A model generated the notes under the pieces. It saw nothing but the letters and a program-made list of their open reading frames with translations, was not told the origin of the DNA and did not search any database. A program made the position numbers and the translations under genes. This document shows, in pieces, positions 27,739 through 36,500 of a DNA stretch of 64,000 nt; position 1 is the stretch's first letter, and the number at the start of each line of letters is the position of its first letter. This DNA comes from Streptomyces clavuligerus (lineage in GTDB: Bacteria > Actinomycetota > Actinomycetes > Streptomycetales > Streptomycetaceae): NCBI RefSeq assembly GCF_005519465.1, contig NZ_CP027858.1:2666001-2730000 (forward strand), written 5' to 3'.

Positions 27739-28190
27739 GAACAGGACGTTAAATGCTGCGGTTTCCACATCTGGAGGAAAGCCATCCGGATGATCCACCT
27801 TGGATTTAACGGGCAACAAGGCAACCGCACCTGCGCTTGAAAGACCCTCGCCGCACGCCCCATGCGTTACCGGGGGTGATTCCAGGATTTCCCCGGTGCG
27901 ATAACCGCAGCTGAGTCCGTTTTGTCCGCTTTCAAAATTTCCCTTTGCGGGAGGAAGAGGGTGGCGACCCCACCGCTTCACAGATCCTTCACAGAAAGGA
28001 CGCAGATCTCCTCGCCGCACCAGGGCAACCGTGATGTTCCTCACGGAGGGTAAGGGGATTCGCTACTCCCTGTATCTACCCTACGCGGAAACCACAGAGA
28101 AAATTGAGGTCCAAGCTGAAGCCGTCTACTCCTGTGGCAGTTGTGACCACGGAGCGGTACGGCCAGAGGGATCGACGGGGGAGACAACGG
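27739..28190. other. AT-richer divergent promoter region
   Basis: About 450 bp between the permease and a 40-codon frame, clearly lower in G+C than the rest. It contains the GTTAAAT/ATTTAAC pair (listed separately) and CCATCCGGATGATCC near 27783. The open frames here have no coding character. A structured leader is possible, but I recognise no known riboswitch. Confidence 0.45.
27748..27810. promoter_or_regulatory. GTTAAAT / ATTTAAC inverted pair before permease
   Basis: GTTAAAT at 27748-27754 and its exact complement ATTTAAC at 27804-27810, 49 bp apart, just upstream of the permease start. Either a split operator or chance in an AT-rich patch. Confidence 0.3.
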
Positions 28191-28313
28191 ATGAGCCGCA
28201 GAGCGGGCACGCAGACCTCGCAGACGCCGAGAACGCCGACGACACTGGCAACAGGGGCTCAGGGGCCCGCGCCGTACCTCACCGGGGACGGCGACTCCTG
28301 GGACCCCGGCTGA
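28191..28313 (+). CDS. Short peptide ORF (40 aa), unproven
   Basis: An ATG at 28191 preceded by GGGGGAG 7 nt upstream opens a 40-codon frame: Thr/Ser/Gln-rich first half (TQTSQTPRTPTTLATG) and an acidic, aromatic tail ending DGDSWDPG. A strong hairpin follows 16 bp after the stop. The ribosome site, frame and terminator suggest a real short peptide, perhaps secreted or modified, but no modifying enzyme is adjacent and I recognise no family. Confidence 0.4.
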   Translation: MSRRAGTQTSQTPRTPTTLATGAQGPAPYLTGDGDSWDPG

Positions 28314-28329
28314 GCCACCCGGCCGGACA

Positions 28330-28364
28330 GGTGCGCCGGGCCGGCCCACCCGGCCCGGCGCACC
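28330..28364. terminator. Perfect 15-bp hairpin, bidirectional terminator
   Basis: Arms 28330-28344 and 28350-28364 (GGTGCGCCGGGCCGG and complement), loop of 5. It lies between the short peptide frame on the plus strand and the aldehyde dehydrogenase stop on the minus strand. Confidence 0.88.
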
Positions 28365-28377
28365 GCCGCCGCCCGTC

Positions 28378-29847
28378 TCACCCCGGCCAGACGATCGCCT
28401 GCGTCTCGCTGTAGGCGTGCAGCGCGTACGAGCCCACGTCCCGCCCCACCCCGCTCGCGCGGAAGCCGCCGAACGGCGCCTCCATATGGCGTCCGACCGT
28501 ATTGATCCCCACCCCGCCGGAGCGCAGCCGGGCCGCGACCCGGAAGGCGCGGGCCGTGTCGCCCGACCACACATAGTCCATGAGTCCGTACTCGCTGTCG
28601 TTGACCAGCGCCACCCCCTCGTCCTCCGTGTCGAACGGGACGACGACCACCACCGGCCCGAAGATCTCCTCGCGGACGATCCGCATGCCCGCCGCGCACT
28701 CGGTGAACAGCGTCGGAGCGACCCAGAAGCCCCGTTCGAACGAGGGCCGCTCGCCCCCCGCCACCAGCCGCGCGCCCTCCGCGCGGCCCAGCGCCACATA
28801 GGACTCGACCCGGTCCCGGTGCGCCGCCGAGATCACCGGTCCGACGACGGTCCCCGGCTCGGCCGGGTGTCCCACCGGCAGCCGGGCCGCGAGGGCGGCG
28901 AGCCCCGCCACCAGCCGGTCGTGGATGCCCCGCTGGGCGATCACCCGGGTCGGCGCCGTACAGATCTGCCCGCTGTAGAAGGTGAACGTGGTGCCGATCG
29001 CGCGCACCGCCGCCTCCGGGTCCGCGTCGTCGAAGACCAGCGCCGCGCCCTTGCCGCCCAGTTCCATCAGCCGCCGCTTCATCCCGCGCCCGCAGACCTC
29101 CGCGATCCGCCGCCCCACCGCCGTGGAGCCGGTGAAGCTGACCATGTCGACGGCGGGCGCCCCGACGGCGGCCTCCCCCACGGCGGTGGACGTCCCGCCC
29201 ACCACATTGACCACCCCGGGCGGAATCCCCGCCTCCGCCAGTGCCCCGGCCATCCGGTAGACGGAGAGCGGGTCCTGCGGCGCGGGCTTGACCACCACCG
29301 TGTTGCCCATCGCGAGCGCGGGCGCGACCTTTCCCGCCGCGTTGGCCCAGGGGTTGTTGTACGAGGTGACGCAGGTGACCACGCCCACCGGGCGGCGCAC
29401 CGCCAGCGCCCCCATGATCCGGGCCGGGCCCATCGGCCCCGCCGGGTTGAGCTGCGGCGGCAACGGCTGCTCGACCGGTTCCAGGGCCCCTTTGGCGTAC
29501 CGCCGGAACCGGGCCGCCGCCACCCGTACCTGCATCGCGCGCGCGGTGCCGGTGGTCGCCCCGGTCTCGGCGCGCGCCAGCTCCGTGTACGGCTCGGTGT
29601 GCCGCAGCACGATCTCCGCCGCCGCGTCCAGCAGCCGGGCGCGTTCCTCGGGGGGCGTCCGCGACCAGGGGCCGAAGGCGTCCCGGGCCGCCTCGGTCGC
29701 CGCGAGCACCTGGGCGCGGCTCGCCTCGGGCGCGAGTCCGACGGTCTCCTCGGTGGCCGGGTCGACGACCGGGTGGTGGCCGCCGTCGGGCTCGACCCAC
29801 TCCCCGGCGATGAACAGCCGCTGCCCGGGGCCGTCGGGGCCGGTCAC
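28378..29847 (-). CDS. Aldehyde dehydrogenase family protein
   Basis: 489 aa NAD(P)-dependent aldehyde dehydrogenase: N-anchor motif near SYNNPWANA and NTVVVKPAPQDPL, nucleotide loop SFTGSTAVGRRI, Glu in MELGGKGAALVFDDAD, and catalytic Cys in FYSGQICTAPTRV, then EIFGPVVVV. Start GTG at 29847 overlaps the amidohydrolase stop (GTGA), indicating translational coupling; the longer open frame is the shadow of that gene. Last gene of the operon reading 34710 to 28378. It would oxidise an aldehyde formed by the upstream enzymes; the substrate is unknown. Confidence 0.92.
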   Translation of the reverse strand: MTGPDGPGQRLFIAGEWVEPDGGHHPVVDPATEETVGLAPEASRAQVLAATEAARDAFGPWSRTPPEERARLLDAAAEIVLRHTEPYTELARAETGATTGTARAMQVRVAAARFRRYAKGALEPVEQPLPPQLNPAGPMGPARIMGALAVRRPVGVVTCVTSYNNPWANAAGKVAPALAMGNTVVVKPAPQDPLSVYRMAGALAEAGIPPGVVNVVGGTSTAVGEAAVGAPAVDMVSFTGSTAVGRRIAEVCGRGMKRRLMELGGKGAALVFDDADPEAAVRAIGTTFTFYSGQICTAPTRVIAQRGIHDRLVAGLAALAARLPVGHPAEPGTVVGPVISAAHRDRVESYVALGRAEGARLVAGGERPSFERGFWVAPTLFTECAAGMRIVREEIFGPVVVVVPFDTEDEGVALVNDSEYGLMDYVWSGDTARAFRVAARLRSGGVGINTVGRHMEAPFGGFRASGVGRDVGSYALHAYSETQAIVWPG

Positions 29848-31583
29848 CGGGTCGGCACCGTTCTCGTGTCCCGTCCGGAGCGCAGCACCGTGCCCGGCAC
29901 CGCCCCGGTGACCCGGCCGTCGCGGAGGGTCTCGACGCCGTTGACCCGGACGGAGACGATCCCGGCCGCCGCCGCGTCGAGGCGGGGGCTGTCGCCGGGG
30001 AGGTCGTGGACGAGGGTCGCGGGGCCCGCGTCGATCCGTTCCGGGTCGAAGAGGACGAGGTCCGCGTGGTACCCCTCGGTGATCCGGCCGCGTTCCCGCA
30101 ACCCGAGGAGGCGGGCCGGATCGTCGCTGAGCATCCGTACCGCCCGTTCCAGGGGGACGAGCCCGCGGCCGCGCAGACAGTCGCCGAGGAAGCGGGTGGT
30201 GTAGGGCGCCCCGCACATCCGGTCCAGATGGGCGCCCGCGTCGGAGCCGCCGAGCAGGACGTCCTCGTGCTCCCAGGTCCGCCGCCGCAGCTCCCAGGAG
30301 GCGGGGTCGTCGTCGGGGGGCATCGGCCAGAGCACGGTGCGCAGCCCGTCCCGGACGCAGATCGCGACGAGGCAGTGGAAGGGGTCCTGGCCGCGTTCGG
30401 CGGCGATGTCGCCGACGGTCCGGCCGGTGAGGCCCGCGTTCCCGGGGTCGTAGGTGTCGCCGATGACATAGCCCGCGAAGTCGGCGAGCCGCCGGAAGAT
30501 GCCCGCCTCGGGGGACGCGGCCCGCCGCAGCATCCCGGCCCGCACCTGGGGATCGTTCAGCCGCCGTATCCGTTCGGGGACGGGCAGGCCCAGGATCTCG
30601 CCCCAGCCGGGGATGAGGTTGAGCGCGCAGAACGTGCCCAGGGACATGTTCATGGGGACGAGGATCGGCATGGTCAGGGCGACGATCCGGCCGCCCGCCG
30701 CGCGGGCGCGCCCGCTCGCGAGGAGCTGCCGGGGCACCCGTTCGGGGACGGCGGAGTCGATGGTGAGCACATTCCAGTTGAGGGGGCGCCCGGCGGCCCG
30801 GGTCATCGCCACCAGCAGGTCGATCTCGTCGTCGGCGAACCGGTCGAGACAGCCCGCGACGATCGCCTCCAGCTGGGTGCCCTCGTGCTCGCCGACCGCC
30901 CGGCAGAGGGCGATCAGCTCCCCGGGGTCGGCGTGGCGGGAGGCGACGGGGGCGCCGTCGCCGTCGGAGTGGGTGGTGGACCGGGTGGTGGACAGGCCCC
31001 AGGCGCCCTCGTCCATCGAGGTGTGCAGCAGCGCGAGCATCGCGTCGAGCTGCTCCGGGGTGGCGCTGCCGCCGATCGCGGCGGGGCCCATGACATGGCG
31101 GCGCAGGGCGCAGTGGCCGACCATGAAGCCCGCGTTGACGGCGATCCGCCCGTCGAGGGCGCCGAGGTACTCGCCGAAGGTGTGCCAGGTCCAGGGCGCG
31201 CCCTGCTCCAGCGCGGCCAGGGACATGCCCTCGACCCGGGCCATCATGCGGCGGGTGTAGTCGGCGTCGGCGGGCCGCCCGGGGTGGAGCGGGGCGAGGG
31301 TGAAGCCGCAGTTGCCGCCCGCGACGGTGGTCACGCCGTGGTTCATGGAGGGGGTGGCGTACGGGTCCCAGAAGAGCTGGGCGTCGTAGTGCGTGTGCGG
31401 GTCGACGAAGCCGGGGGCGAGGACGAGTCCGGTGGCGTCCTCGCCGGTGGCCGTGGGGGCGGTGACGGTGCCGGGCGGGGCGACGACCGCGATCCGGCCG
31501 TCCCGGAGCCCGATGTCGGCGACCCGCGCGGGCGCGCCCGTGCCGTCGACGAGGGTCGCCGAGCGGATGAGGTGGTCGAGCAT
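29844..31583 (-). CDS. N-acyl-D-amino-acid deacylase-like amidohydrolase
   Basis: 579 aa metal-dependent amidohydrolase related to D-aminoacylases: metal-binding VDPHTHYDAQLFWDP near residue 60, GGNCGF (Cys near 91 as in D-aminoacylases), MVGHCALRRHVMG, and GGSDAGAHLDRMCGAP near 445. It would hydrolyse an amide or N-acyl bond. Second-to-last gene of the operon, with its stop inside the aldehyde dehydrogenase start. A gap of about 120 bp with 43-bp tandem repeats separates it from the LLM gene upstream. ATG at 31583; ribosome site weak. Confidence 0.88.
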   Translation of the reverse strand: MLDHLIRSATLVDGTGAPARVADIGLRDGRIAVVAPPGTVTAPTATGEDATGLVLAPGFVDPHTHYDAQLFWDPYATPSMNHGVTTVAGGNCGFTLAPLHPGRPADADYTRRMMARVEGMSLAALEQGAPWTWHTFGEYLGALDGRIAVNAGFMVGHCALRRHVMGPAAIGGSATPEQLDAMLALLHTSMDEGAWGLSTTRSTTHSDGDGAPVASRHADPGELIALCRAVGEHEGTQLEAIVAGCLDRFADDEIDLLVAMTRAAGRPLNWNVLTIDSAVPERVPRQLLASGRARAAGGRIVALTMPILVPMNMSLGTFCALNLIPGWGEILGLPVPERIRRLNDPQVRAGMLRRAASPEAGIFRRLADFAGYVIGDTYDPGNAGLTGRTVGDIAAERGQDPFHCLVAICVRDGLRTVLWPMPPDDDPASWELRRRTWEHEDVLLGGSDAGAHLDRMCGAPYTTRFLGDCLRGRGLVPLERAVRMLSDDPARLLGLRERGRITEGYHADLVLFDPERIDAGPATLVHDLPGDSPRLDAAAAGIVSVRVNGVETLRDGRVTGAVPGTVLRSGRDTRTVPTR

Positions 31584-31596
31584 GGCCCCTGTCCCT

Positions 31597-31712
31597 TCCC
31601 GTTCCGTTGCCGCCGTTCCACTGAATCCCGTTCGGCTGCTCCCGTTCCGTTGCCGCCGTTCCGCCGGATCCCGTCCGGCCGCTCCCGTTCCGTCGCCGAC
31701 CGGGTCAGACGG
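31597..31712. repeat. 43-bp tandem repeat overlapping LLM stop codon
   Basis: Units begin at 31597, 31640 and 31683, exactly 43 bp apart, each opening TCCCGTTCCGT. The third, partial unit runs into the TCA stop (31705-31707) of the LLM gene. The array fills the gap between two operon genes. Confidence 0.88.
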
Positions 31713-32823
31713 CGTTACGGAAGCGGGTCGTCCGGTGTATCGGGTCGGTGTCGATACGGGGGATCACATGCTCACCGAGCAGCTTGATCGTGTTCATGGT
31801 GTCCTCGCGGCCGATCCCCACCGGCAGTCCGAACGAGAGCTGGTCGGCGCCCGCCTGCTCCCAGCGCTTGCACTGTCCCAGCACCTCCTCGGGGTCGCCG
31901 CAGATGATCAGCTCCTCCGCGATCAGCAGCTCGATGATCTCCTCGGTGTACTCGGGGATCAGCTCGGGCCACACCGGTATCCCCTCGGGCCGGGGGAAGG
32001 TGTCGTGGTAGCGGAAGAGCAGGGACTGGAGGTGGTTCAGCCCGCCGCCCACCGCGATCTCCACCGCCCGTTCATGGGTCTCGGCGCAGATCGCGGTGGT
32101 GGTGACCATGACGTTGTCGTTGACGAAGGCGCCGACGGGCTCGGCCTCGCGGACGGCCGTGCGGTACGCGTCCAGCGCCCATTCCATGTCGCCGACCTTC
32201 TGCACGCTGAAGCCGAGGACCCCGAGCCCCTTGCGCCCGGCCATCGCGTACGAGGAGGGGGAGCCCGCCGCGTACCAGAGGGCCGGGTGGGCCGGGCCGT
32301 ACGGCTTCGGCAGCACCTTGCGCGGCGGCAGGGACCAGTGCTTGCCCTGGAACCCCGGGTACTCCTCCTGGAGCCACATCTTCGGGAACTCGGCGATCGT
32401 CTCCTCCCAGATCTCCCGGGTGTGCTCCATGTCGGTGACGCCCGGGAGGAACGCGAGGATCTCGTGGCTGCCCGCGCCCCGGCCGGAGCCGAACTCGAAG
32501 CGGCCCTCGGAGAGATGGTCGAGCATGGCCACCTTCTCGGCGACCTTCACGGGGTGGTTCACCGGAGCGAGCGGATTGAAGATCCCGGAGCCCAGGTGGA
32601 TGCGGTCGGTGGCGTGCGCGAGATAGCCGAGGAAGACATCGCTCGCGGAGAGATGGGAGTACTGCTCCAGGAAGTGGTGCTCGGTGGCCCAAGCGTATTT
32701 GAAGCCGGAACGGTCCGCCTGGACGATGTACTCGGCCTCCTCCATCAGCGCCTTGTGCTCCGCGAGCGGGTCGGTCTCGGCACGCCTGCCGACATATCCC
32801 TGCACAAAGATCCCGAACTCCAC
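31705..32823 (-). CDS. LLM-class flavin-dependent oxidoreductase
   Basis: 372 aa bacterial-luciferase-like protein: MEFGIFVQGYVGRR at the start, YAWATEHHF, LGSGIFNPLAPVNHPVKVAE, LDHLSEGRFEFGSGRGAGSHE. The EHHF and GSGRG motifs resemble the FMN-dependent alkanal-monooxygenase subgroup more than the F420 group. The start is preceded by two copies of the window-wide palindrome (32848-32862 and 32910-32924), so this gene probably heads a regulated transcription unit continuing into the amidohydrolase and aldehyde dehydrogenase. Substrate unknown. Confidence 0.9.
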   Translation of the reverse strand: MEFGIFVQGYVGRRAETDPLAEHKALMEEAEYIVQADRSGFKYAWATEHHFLEQYSHLSASDVFLGYLAHATDRIHLGSGIFNPLAPVNHPVKVAEKVAMLDHLSEGRFEFGSGRGAGSHEILAFLPGVTDMEHTREIWEETIAEFPKMWLQEEYPGFQGKHWSLPPRKVLPKPYGPAHPALWYAAGSPSSYAMAGRKGLGVLGFSVQKVGDMEWALDAYRTAVREAEPVGAFVNDNVMVTTTAICAETHERAVEIAVGGGLNHLQSLLFRYHDTFPRPEGIPVWPELIPEYTEEIIELLIAEELIICGDPEEVLGQCKRWEQAGADQLSFGLPVGIGREDTMNTIKLLGEHVIPRIDTDPIHRTTRFRNAV

Positions 32824-32847
32824 GGCGCCTCACCCCTTCCGCCATTT

Positions 32848-32862
32848 CTGACACATCGTCAG
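32848..32862. promoter_or_regulatory. Operator copy 1, CTGAC-N5-GTCAG
   Basis: CTGACACATCGTCAG, 25 nt upstream of the LLM start. Core TGACA-N3-CGTCA. One of five copies in the window, all next to catabolic genes; the size and symmetry suit a TetR-type repressor. Confidence 0.65.
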
Positions 32863-32909
32863 ACATCGATGGGCACGACTGTTCCACCGGGGGCCGGACC
32901 CGTCAATAG

Positions 32910-32924
32910 CTGACGATCCGTCAG
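32910..32924. promoter_or_regulatory. Operator copy 2, CTGAC-N5-GTCAG
   Basis: CTGACGATCCGTCAG, a perfect TGACG-N3-CGTCA core, 62 bp from copy 1 centre to centre (about six helical turns), between the SDR stop and the LLM start. Confidence 0.65.
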
Positions 32925-32937
32925 GAACAGCCGATCG

Positions 32938-33741
32938 CTAGGGCTGCGGAGCGCCCGCCAGGAGACCGCCGTCGGCGACGATCGACTGTCCGGTGATGTA
33001 CGAGGAGTCCTCGCAGCTCAGGAAGAGCGCGATCCGGGCCATCTCCACCGGCTGGGAGACCCGCCCCAGCGGCACCGTCCGCCGGACCACCTCGCCCATC
33101 GCCGCGCGGGCGCTCTCCGGGTAGGAAGCGGTGTCCGGGTCCCAGTTCACGGGGTCGGCCATGGGGGTGTCGACCCAGCCGGGGCAGACGGCGTTGACCC
33201 GAATCCCCTGCGACGCCAGCTCCAGGGCGGCGACGCGGGTCAGCCCCAGGATGGCGTGCTTCGACGCGACATAGGGGCCGTTCTCGGCCATCCCGGTCAA
33301 GGAGAGAATCGAGGCGATGTTGACGATGGTGCCGCCGCCCGCCGCCGCGATCTCCGGGGCGACGGCCCGCATCCCCAGGAACGTACCGGTCTGATTGACC
33401 CGGATGATGGACTCGTACTCCGCCGGCGAGGTGTCGAGGAGGGTGCCGCGGCTCGTCACCCCCGCATTGTTGATCAGGCCGTCCACCCTGCCGAACCGCT
33501 CCTTCGCGAGGGCGACCGCGGCGCTCCAGTCCTCCTCCCGTCCCACGTCGAGCCGGGTGTACACCGCGCTCTCCCCCAGCTCCCCGGCGACGGCCCCGCC
33601 CGCCTCGTCCAGGATGTCGCCGAGCACCACCGATGCGCCCTCGGCGGCGAAGAGCCGGGCCTGCTGCTCGCCCTGGCCCCGGGCGGCGCCCGTGATCAGT
33701 ACCACCCGTCCGGCGAGCTTCCCTCGCGCACTGCTGCTCAT
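32938..33741 (-). CDS. SDR-family NAD(P)-dependent oxidoreductase
   Basis: 267 aa classical short-chain dehydrogenase: cofactor loop LITGAARGQGEQQA, NNAG, catalytic Ser in NIASILSLTG and YVASK, then VCPGWVDTPM and the C-terminal SSYITGQSIVADGG. LGDILDE after the second strand (acidic residue) favours NAD. It probably interconverts an alcohol and ketone in the catabolic pathway encoded here. The upstream LLM gene ends only 12 bp before its ATG at 33741, so the two are co-transcribed. Confidence 0.94.
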   Translation of the reverse strand: MSSSARGKLAGRVVLITGAARGQGEQQARLFAAEGASVVLGDILDEAGGAVAGELGESAVYTRLDVGREEDWSAAVALAKERFGRVDGLINNAGVTSRGTLLDTSPAEYESIIRVNQTGTFLGMRAVAPEIAAAGGGTIVNIASILSLTGMAENGPYVASKHAILGLTRVAALELASQGIRVNAVCPGWVDTPMADPVNWDPDTASYPESARAAMGEVVRRTVPLGRVSQPVEMARIALFLSCEDSSYITGQSIVADGGLLAGAPQP

Positions 33742-33753
33742 GGTTCGACTCCT

Positions 33754-34710
33754 TCAGTGGTCGGAAGAGAGAAAGGGGGCCACATCGGAGGCGAACGCCT
33801 CCATCTGGTCGATCAGCTCGGCCCGGTCACGGCTGCGGAACCGCACCTGGAGCTGGTGCACACCCATGGCCGGATACGCGCGCAGCGACTCGGCGAGGGC
33901 GCCGGGCGGGCCGCTCAGGGTACGCCCGCCGACCTCCCAGGGCGGGTCCCCGATGTACAGGGGCTCGGCGATGGCGCCGATCACCAGCGGCCGGGCGATC
34001 CCCGCCGCCTCGCGCAGCTCCCGCAGCCGGGCGATCCGCCGGGGCAGCACCGTGCGCGGATCGCCCTGCGGCAGCCAGCCGTCCCCGCGCCGGGCGGCCC
34101 GGCGCAGCGCGGCGGGCGAGGAGCCGCCGACCCACAGGGGCACCTGCGGCTGGGCGGGCCGGGGTCGCTGCCCGAGGTCGGCGAAACGGAAGTACTCGCC
34201 GGTGAAACGGGGGAACTCCGCCGGTCCGAGCGCCGCCCGGAGCGCGTCCAGCGACTCGTCCAGGACGCGTCCCCGCTCCGCGAAGTCCACCCCGAGCGCG
34301 GCGAACTCCTCCGCCACATGCCCGGCCCCGACCCCGAGGATCAGCCGCCCGCCGCTGAGGTGGTCGAGGGTGGCGTACTGCTTGGCCGTGAGCAGGGGGT
34401 GCCGCAGCCCCACGACCGCGACATGGCTCAGCAGCCGCACCCGCCGGGTGACCGAGGCCAGAAAGGCCAGCGTGGCCACCGGGTCGTACCAGACCGTGGA
34501 CATCGCCCCGGCGAGCCGCCGGGGCACGGCCACGTGGTCGCAGACGGCCACATACGCGAACCCGGCCCGGTCGGCCGCCCGCGCGACCTCGACGAGATCC
34601 TCCGGCCCGGCGGCGGTCCGCTCCCAGGGCTCGGTGTAGAGGGTGCTCTGGGACTGGACCGGGAGCTGGATGCCGTACGCGATCCGGTCGCCGGGCGGCT
34701 CAGGGAGCAC
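33754..34710 (-). CDS. LLM-class F420-dependent oxidoreductase
   Basis: 318 aa luciferase-like protein: RIAYGIQLPVQSQS, AYVAVCDHVAVPR, LDHLSGGRLILGVGAGHVAEEF, and LWVGGSSPAALRRAARRGDGWLP. The GVGAGH and GDGW signatures fit the F420-dependent subgroup. The GTG at 34710 has AGGAG 6 nt upstream; the frame continues to 34788 without family similarity. First gene of the set LLM, SDR, LLM, amidohydrolase, aldehyde dehydrogenase. No copy of the palindrome was found in front of it. Confidence 0.9.
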   Translation of the reverse strand: MLPEPPGDRIAYGIQLPVQSQSTLYTEPWERTAAGPEDLVEVARAADRAGFAYVAVCDHVAVPRRLAGAMSTVWYDPVATLAFLASVTRRVRLLSHVAVVGLRHPLLTAKQYATLDHLSGGRLILGVGAGHVAEEFAALGVDFAERGRVLDESLDALRAALGPAEFPRFTGEYFRFADLGQRPRPAQPQVPLWVGGSSPAALRRAARRGDGWLPQGDPRTVLPRRIARLRELREAAGIARPLVIGAIAEPLYIGDPPWEVGGRTLSGPPGALAESLRAYPAMGVHQLQVRFRSRDRAELIDQMEAFASDVAPFLSSDH

Positions 34711-34831
34711 GGGATCTCCTCGCCGGTGTCGGGCGTGACGTCGGGTGCCGAGCGGCCCCATCGTCACGCCTGACCCGCCACCGGACAAGGGGACCTCGCG
34801 GACCGCCGCGGCGGTCCGCCGGGACCACCGG

Positions 34832-36310
34832 TCAGAACACCCGGATCGTCAACGGTGTGGGAGGGACATCGGCGAAGACACGCACAGCGAACGTGTACTC
34901 CCCCGGAGCGGTGGGAGTCCCGACGATCGTGCCTTGCGGGAAGAGGACGAGCCCCGGTGGGAGCGAGCCGACGACGTCCAGCAGCCCGGCGAAGAACATA
35001 TCCGTCGTCCCCGGCGGGACCTCCATCGCGAGGCCTTGGAACTCGGCGTCGCCGACCCGGTCGCCATAGTCCTGGACGGTGATGGCCACGGTCTCCATCT
35101 CGCGGCCGATGAGGCCCTGGTACACCTCCCCCACGCGGGCGTCGGGAAGCACCCCCTGGACGATTTTGTCGAACGCCACCTGGAGTCCCTGGTGGACGGC
35201 GCGGGCGTCGATCCCCTCCCGGTCGAGCGCGGCGTCGTGCAGCACCCCGTCGATCCGGGCGATGGCGTGATAGGAGAAGTCCCAGCCCTCTTCCCCCTGG
35301 TTCGGGTGGTACCGATTGTCCGTGGCCCGTACATCGGCCAGAGACTGGCCGTCACCGTCGGTCACCCAGATGTTCCGGCCGTTGCTCATGAACCCGCCCC
35401 AGTACATGACCGCGTTGGCGAAGAGCCCCAGGGTCTGGGCGAGCAGGACATGGAGGTTGCCCAGGTCCGTGCAGATGCCCACGCCGTCGTCGAGGACGGT
35501 CAGCGGATCGTCGTTGATGCTGTCCTCGGGGTCGTAGTCGACTCTGGCCCTGACCCCCTGCCGCAGCGCGACCGCCACCTCCTGCGGGTCCGCCCGGCCC
35601 TGCGCCATGACCGTGGCCTCCCGGACCGCCTGTGCCCGTGCCTGCCCGCAGGTGGGGGTGTCGAACAGCCGGTAGACGTGGTGGCTCGACGAGCCCACGT
35701 TGTGCACGCCGTCCCCCCGGACGAGCCGCCACTCGACGAACGCCAGGGTGTTCCCGACGGCGCCCTGCCCCGGCAGCCCCAGCAGGGGGACGACGAAGGT
35801 GTGCGTGTCCCCCAGGGGGTTCACCTCCTGCGACCGCCCCAGGACACCGCCCGGCATCAGGACATCGGCGGCTTCGAGCACCGCGGGCCCGCCGAAGCCA
35901 CCGAGGCCGTCGATCCGCACCAGGGCCGTCGGCACCTCATCCTTCCGATAGGTGGCGCTGGAGATCAGCAGCCCCTGCTCCGCCGCGCTCTCCCCGTCCT
36001 CGGCCACGGGAACGGTGCCCGCGAGGTCGACCTGCTCGACCACGGGCACGGTGAGGGTGCCCGCCGACTCCATGCGCTGCACCACGGCCGCCGCCCCGGG
36101 GTCCGGCGCGGTGCCGGGCGCCTCGCGCCCGTCCCGCCCCGCCTCCTGCGCCCAGGGGTGCCCGATCCCCCGCAGCATCTGCACGACCGCCGCGTTCCCG
36201 ACCCCGGCCTGGAGCCCGGCCACCCCGCGCCCCGCCGGTCTGCGCCCCGGGACCCGCGCGTCCGGAACACGGTCGTTCCTGCTCCGCTCCTGGTCACGCA
36301 TCCGCCACAT
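34832..36310 (-). CDS. Transglutaminase-like protein with phage-tail-like-effector N-terminal motif
   Basis: About 492 aa. Near the N-terminus is VAGLQAGVGNAAVVQMLRG, the LQ-x-GNAAV motif commonly found at the front of DUF4157-type proteins associated with extracellular contractile injection systems. The middle holds a transglutaminase-like cysteine-protease core: Cys in DDGVGICTDLGNLHVLLAQ (near 279), His in FSYHAIARIDG (near 347) and Asp in LHDAALD (near 358). The C-terminus is an Ig-like beta region (PGEYTFAVRVFAD). No signal peptide. ATG at 36310 next to GGAGGAGG; ATG 36301 is an alternative. It is divergent from small cassette genes. A delivered effector role is inference. Confidence 0.65.
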   Translation of the reverse strand: MWRMRDQERSRNDRVPDARVPGRRPAGRGVAGLQAGVGNAAVVQMLRGIGHPWAQEAGRDGREAPGTAPDPGAAAVVQRMESAGTLTVPVVEQVDLAGTVPVAEDGESAAEQGLLISSATYRKDEVPTALVRIDGLGGFGGPAVLEAADVLMPGGVLGRSQEVNPLGDTHTFVVPLLGLPGQGAVGNTLAFVEWRLVRGDGVHNVGSSSHHVYRLFDTPTCGQARAQAVREATVMAQGRADPQEVAVALRQGVRARVDYDPEDSINDDPLTVLDDGVGICTDLGNLHVLLAQTLGLFANAVMYWGGFMSNGRNIWVTDGDGQSLADVRATDNRYHPNQGEEGWDFSYHAIARIDGVLHDAALDREGIDARAVHQGLQVAFDKIVQGVLPDARVGEVYQGLIGREMETVAITVQDYGDRVGDAEFQGLAMEVPPGTTDMFFAGLLDVVGSLPPGLVLFPQGTIVGTPTAPGEYTFAVRVFADVPPTPLTIRVF

Positions 36311-36500
36311 GCCTCCTCCGTCCGGCGCTCCGGGGCGCCCCCTCCTTGCATACGGGAGACGCGCCGCCGGGGCCAGGTACGGAAGGGCAGACCCAGGGGT
36401 CGTCGGGCACGGCAACCACCGCCGGGCGTCGTCGCCCGATCGGATGGACCGGGTGCGGACGAACCGTTCGGGCTCTCGGCACGGCAGTAGACATACGACC

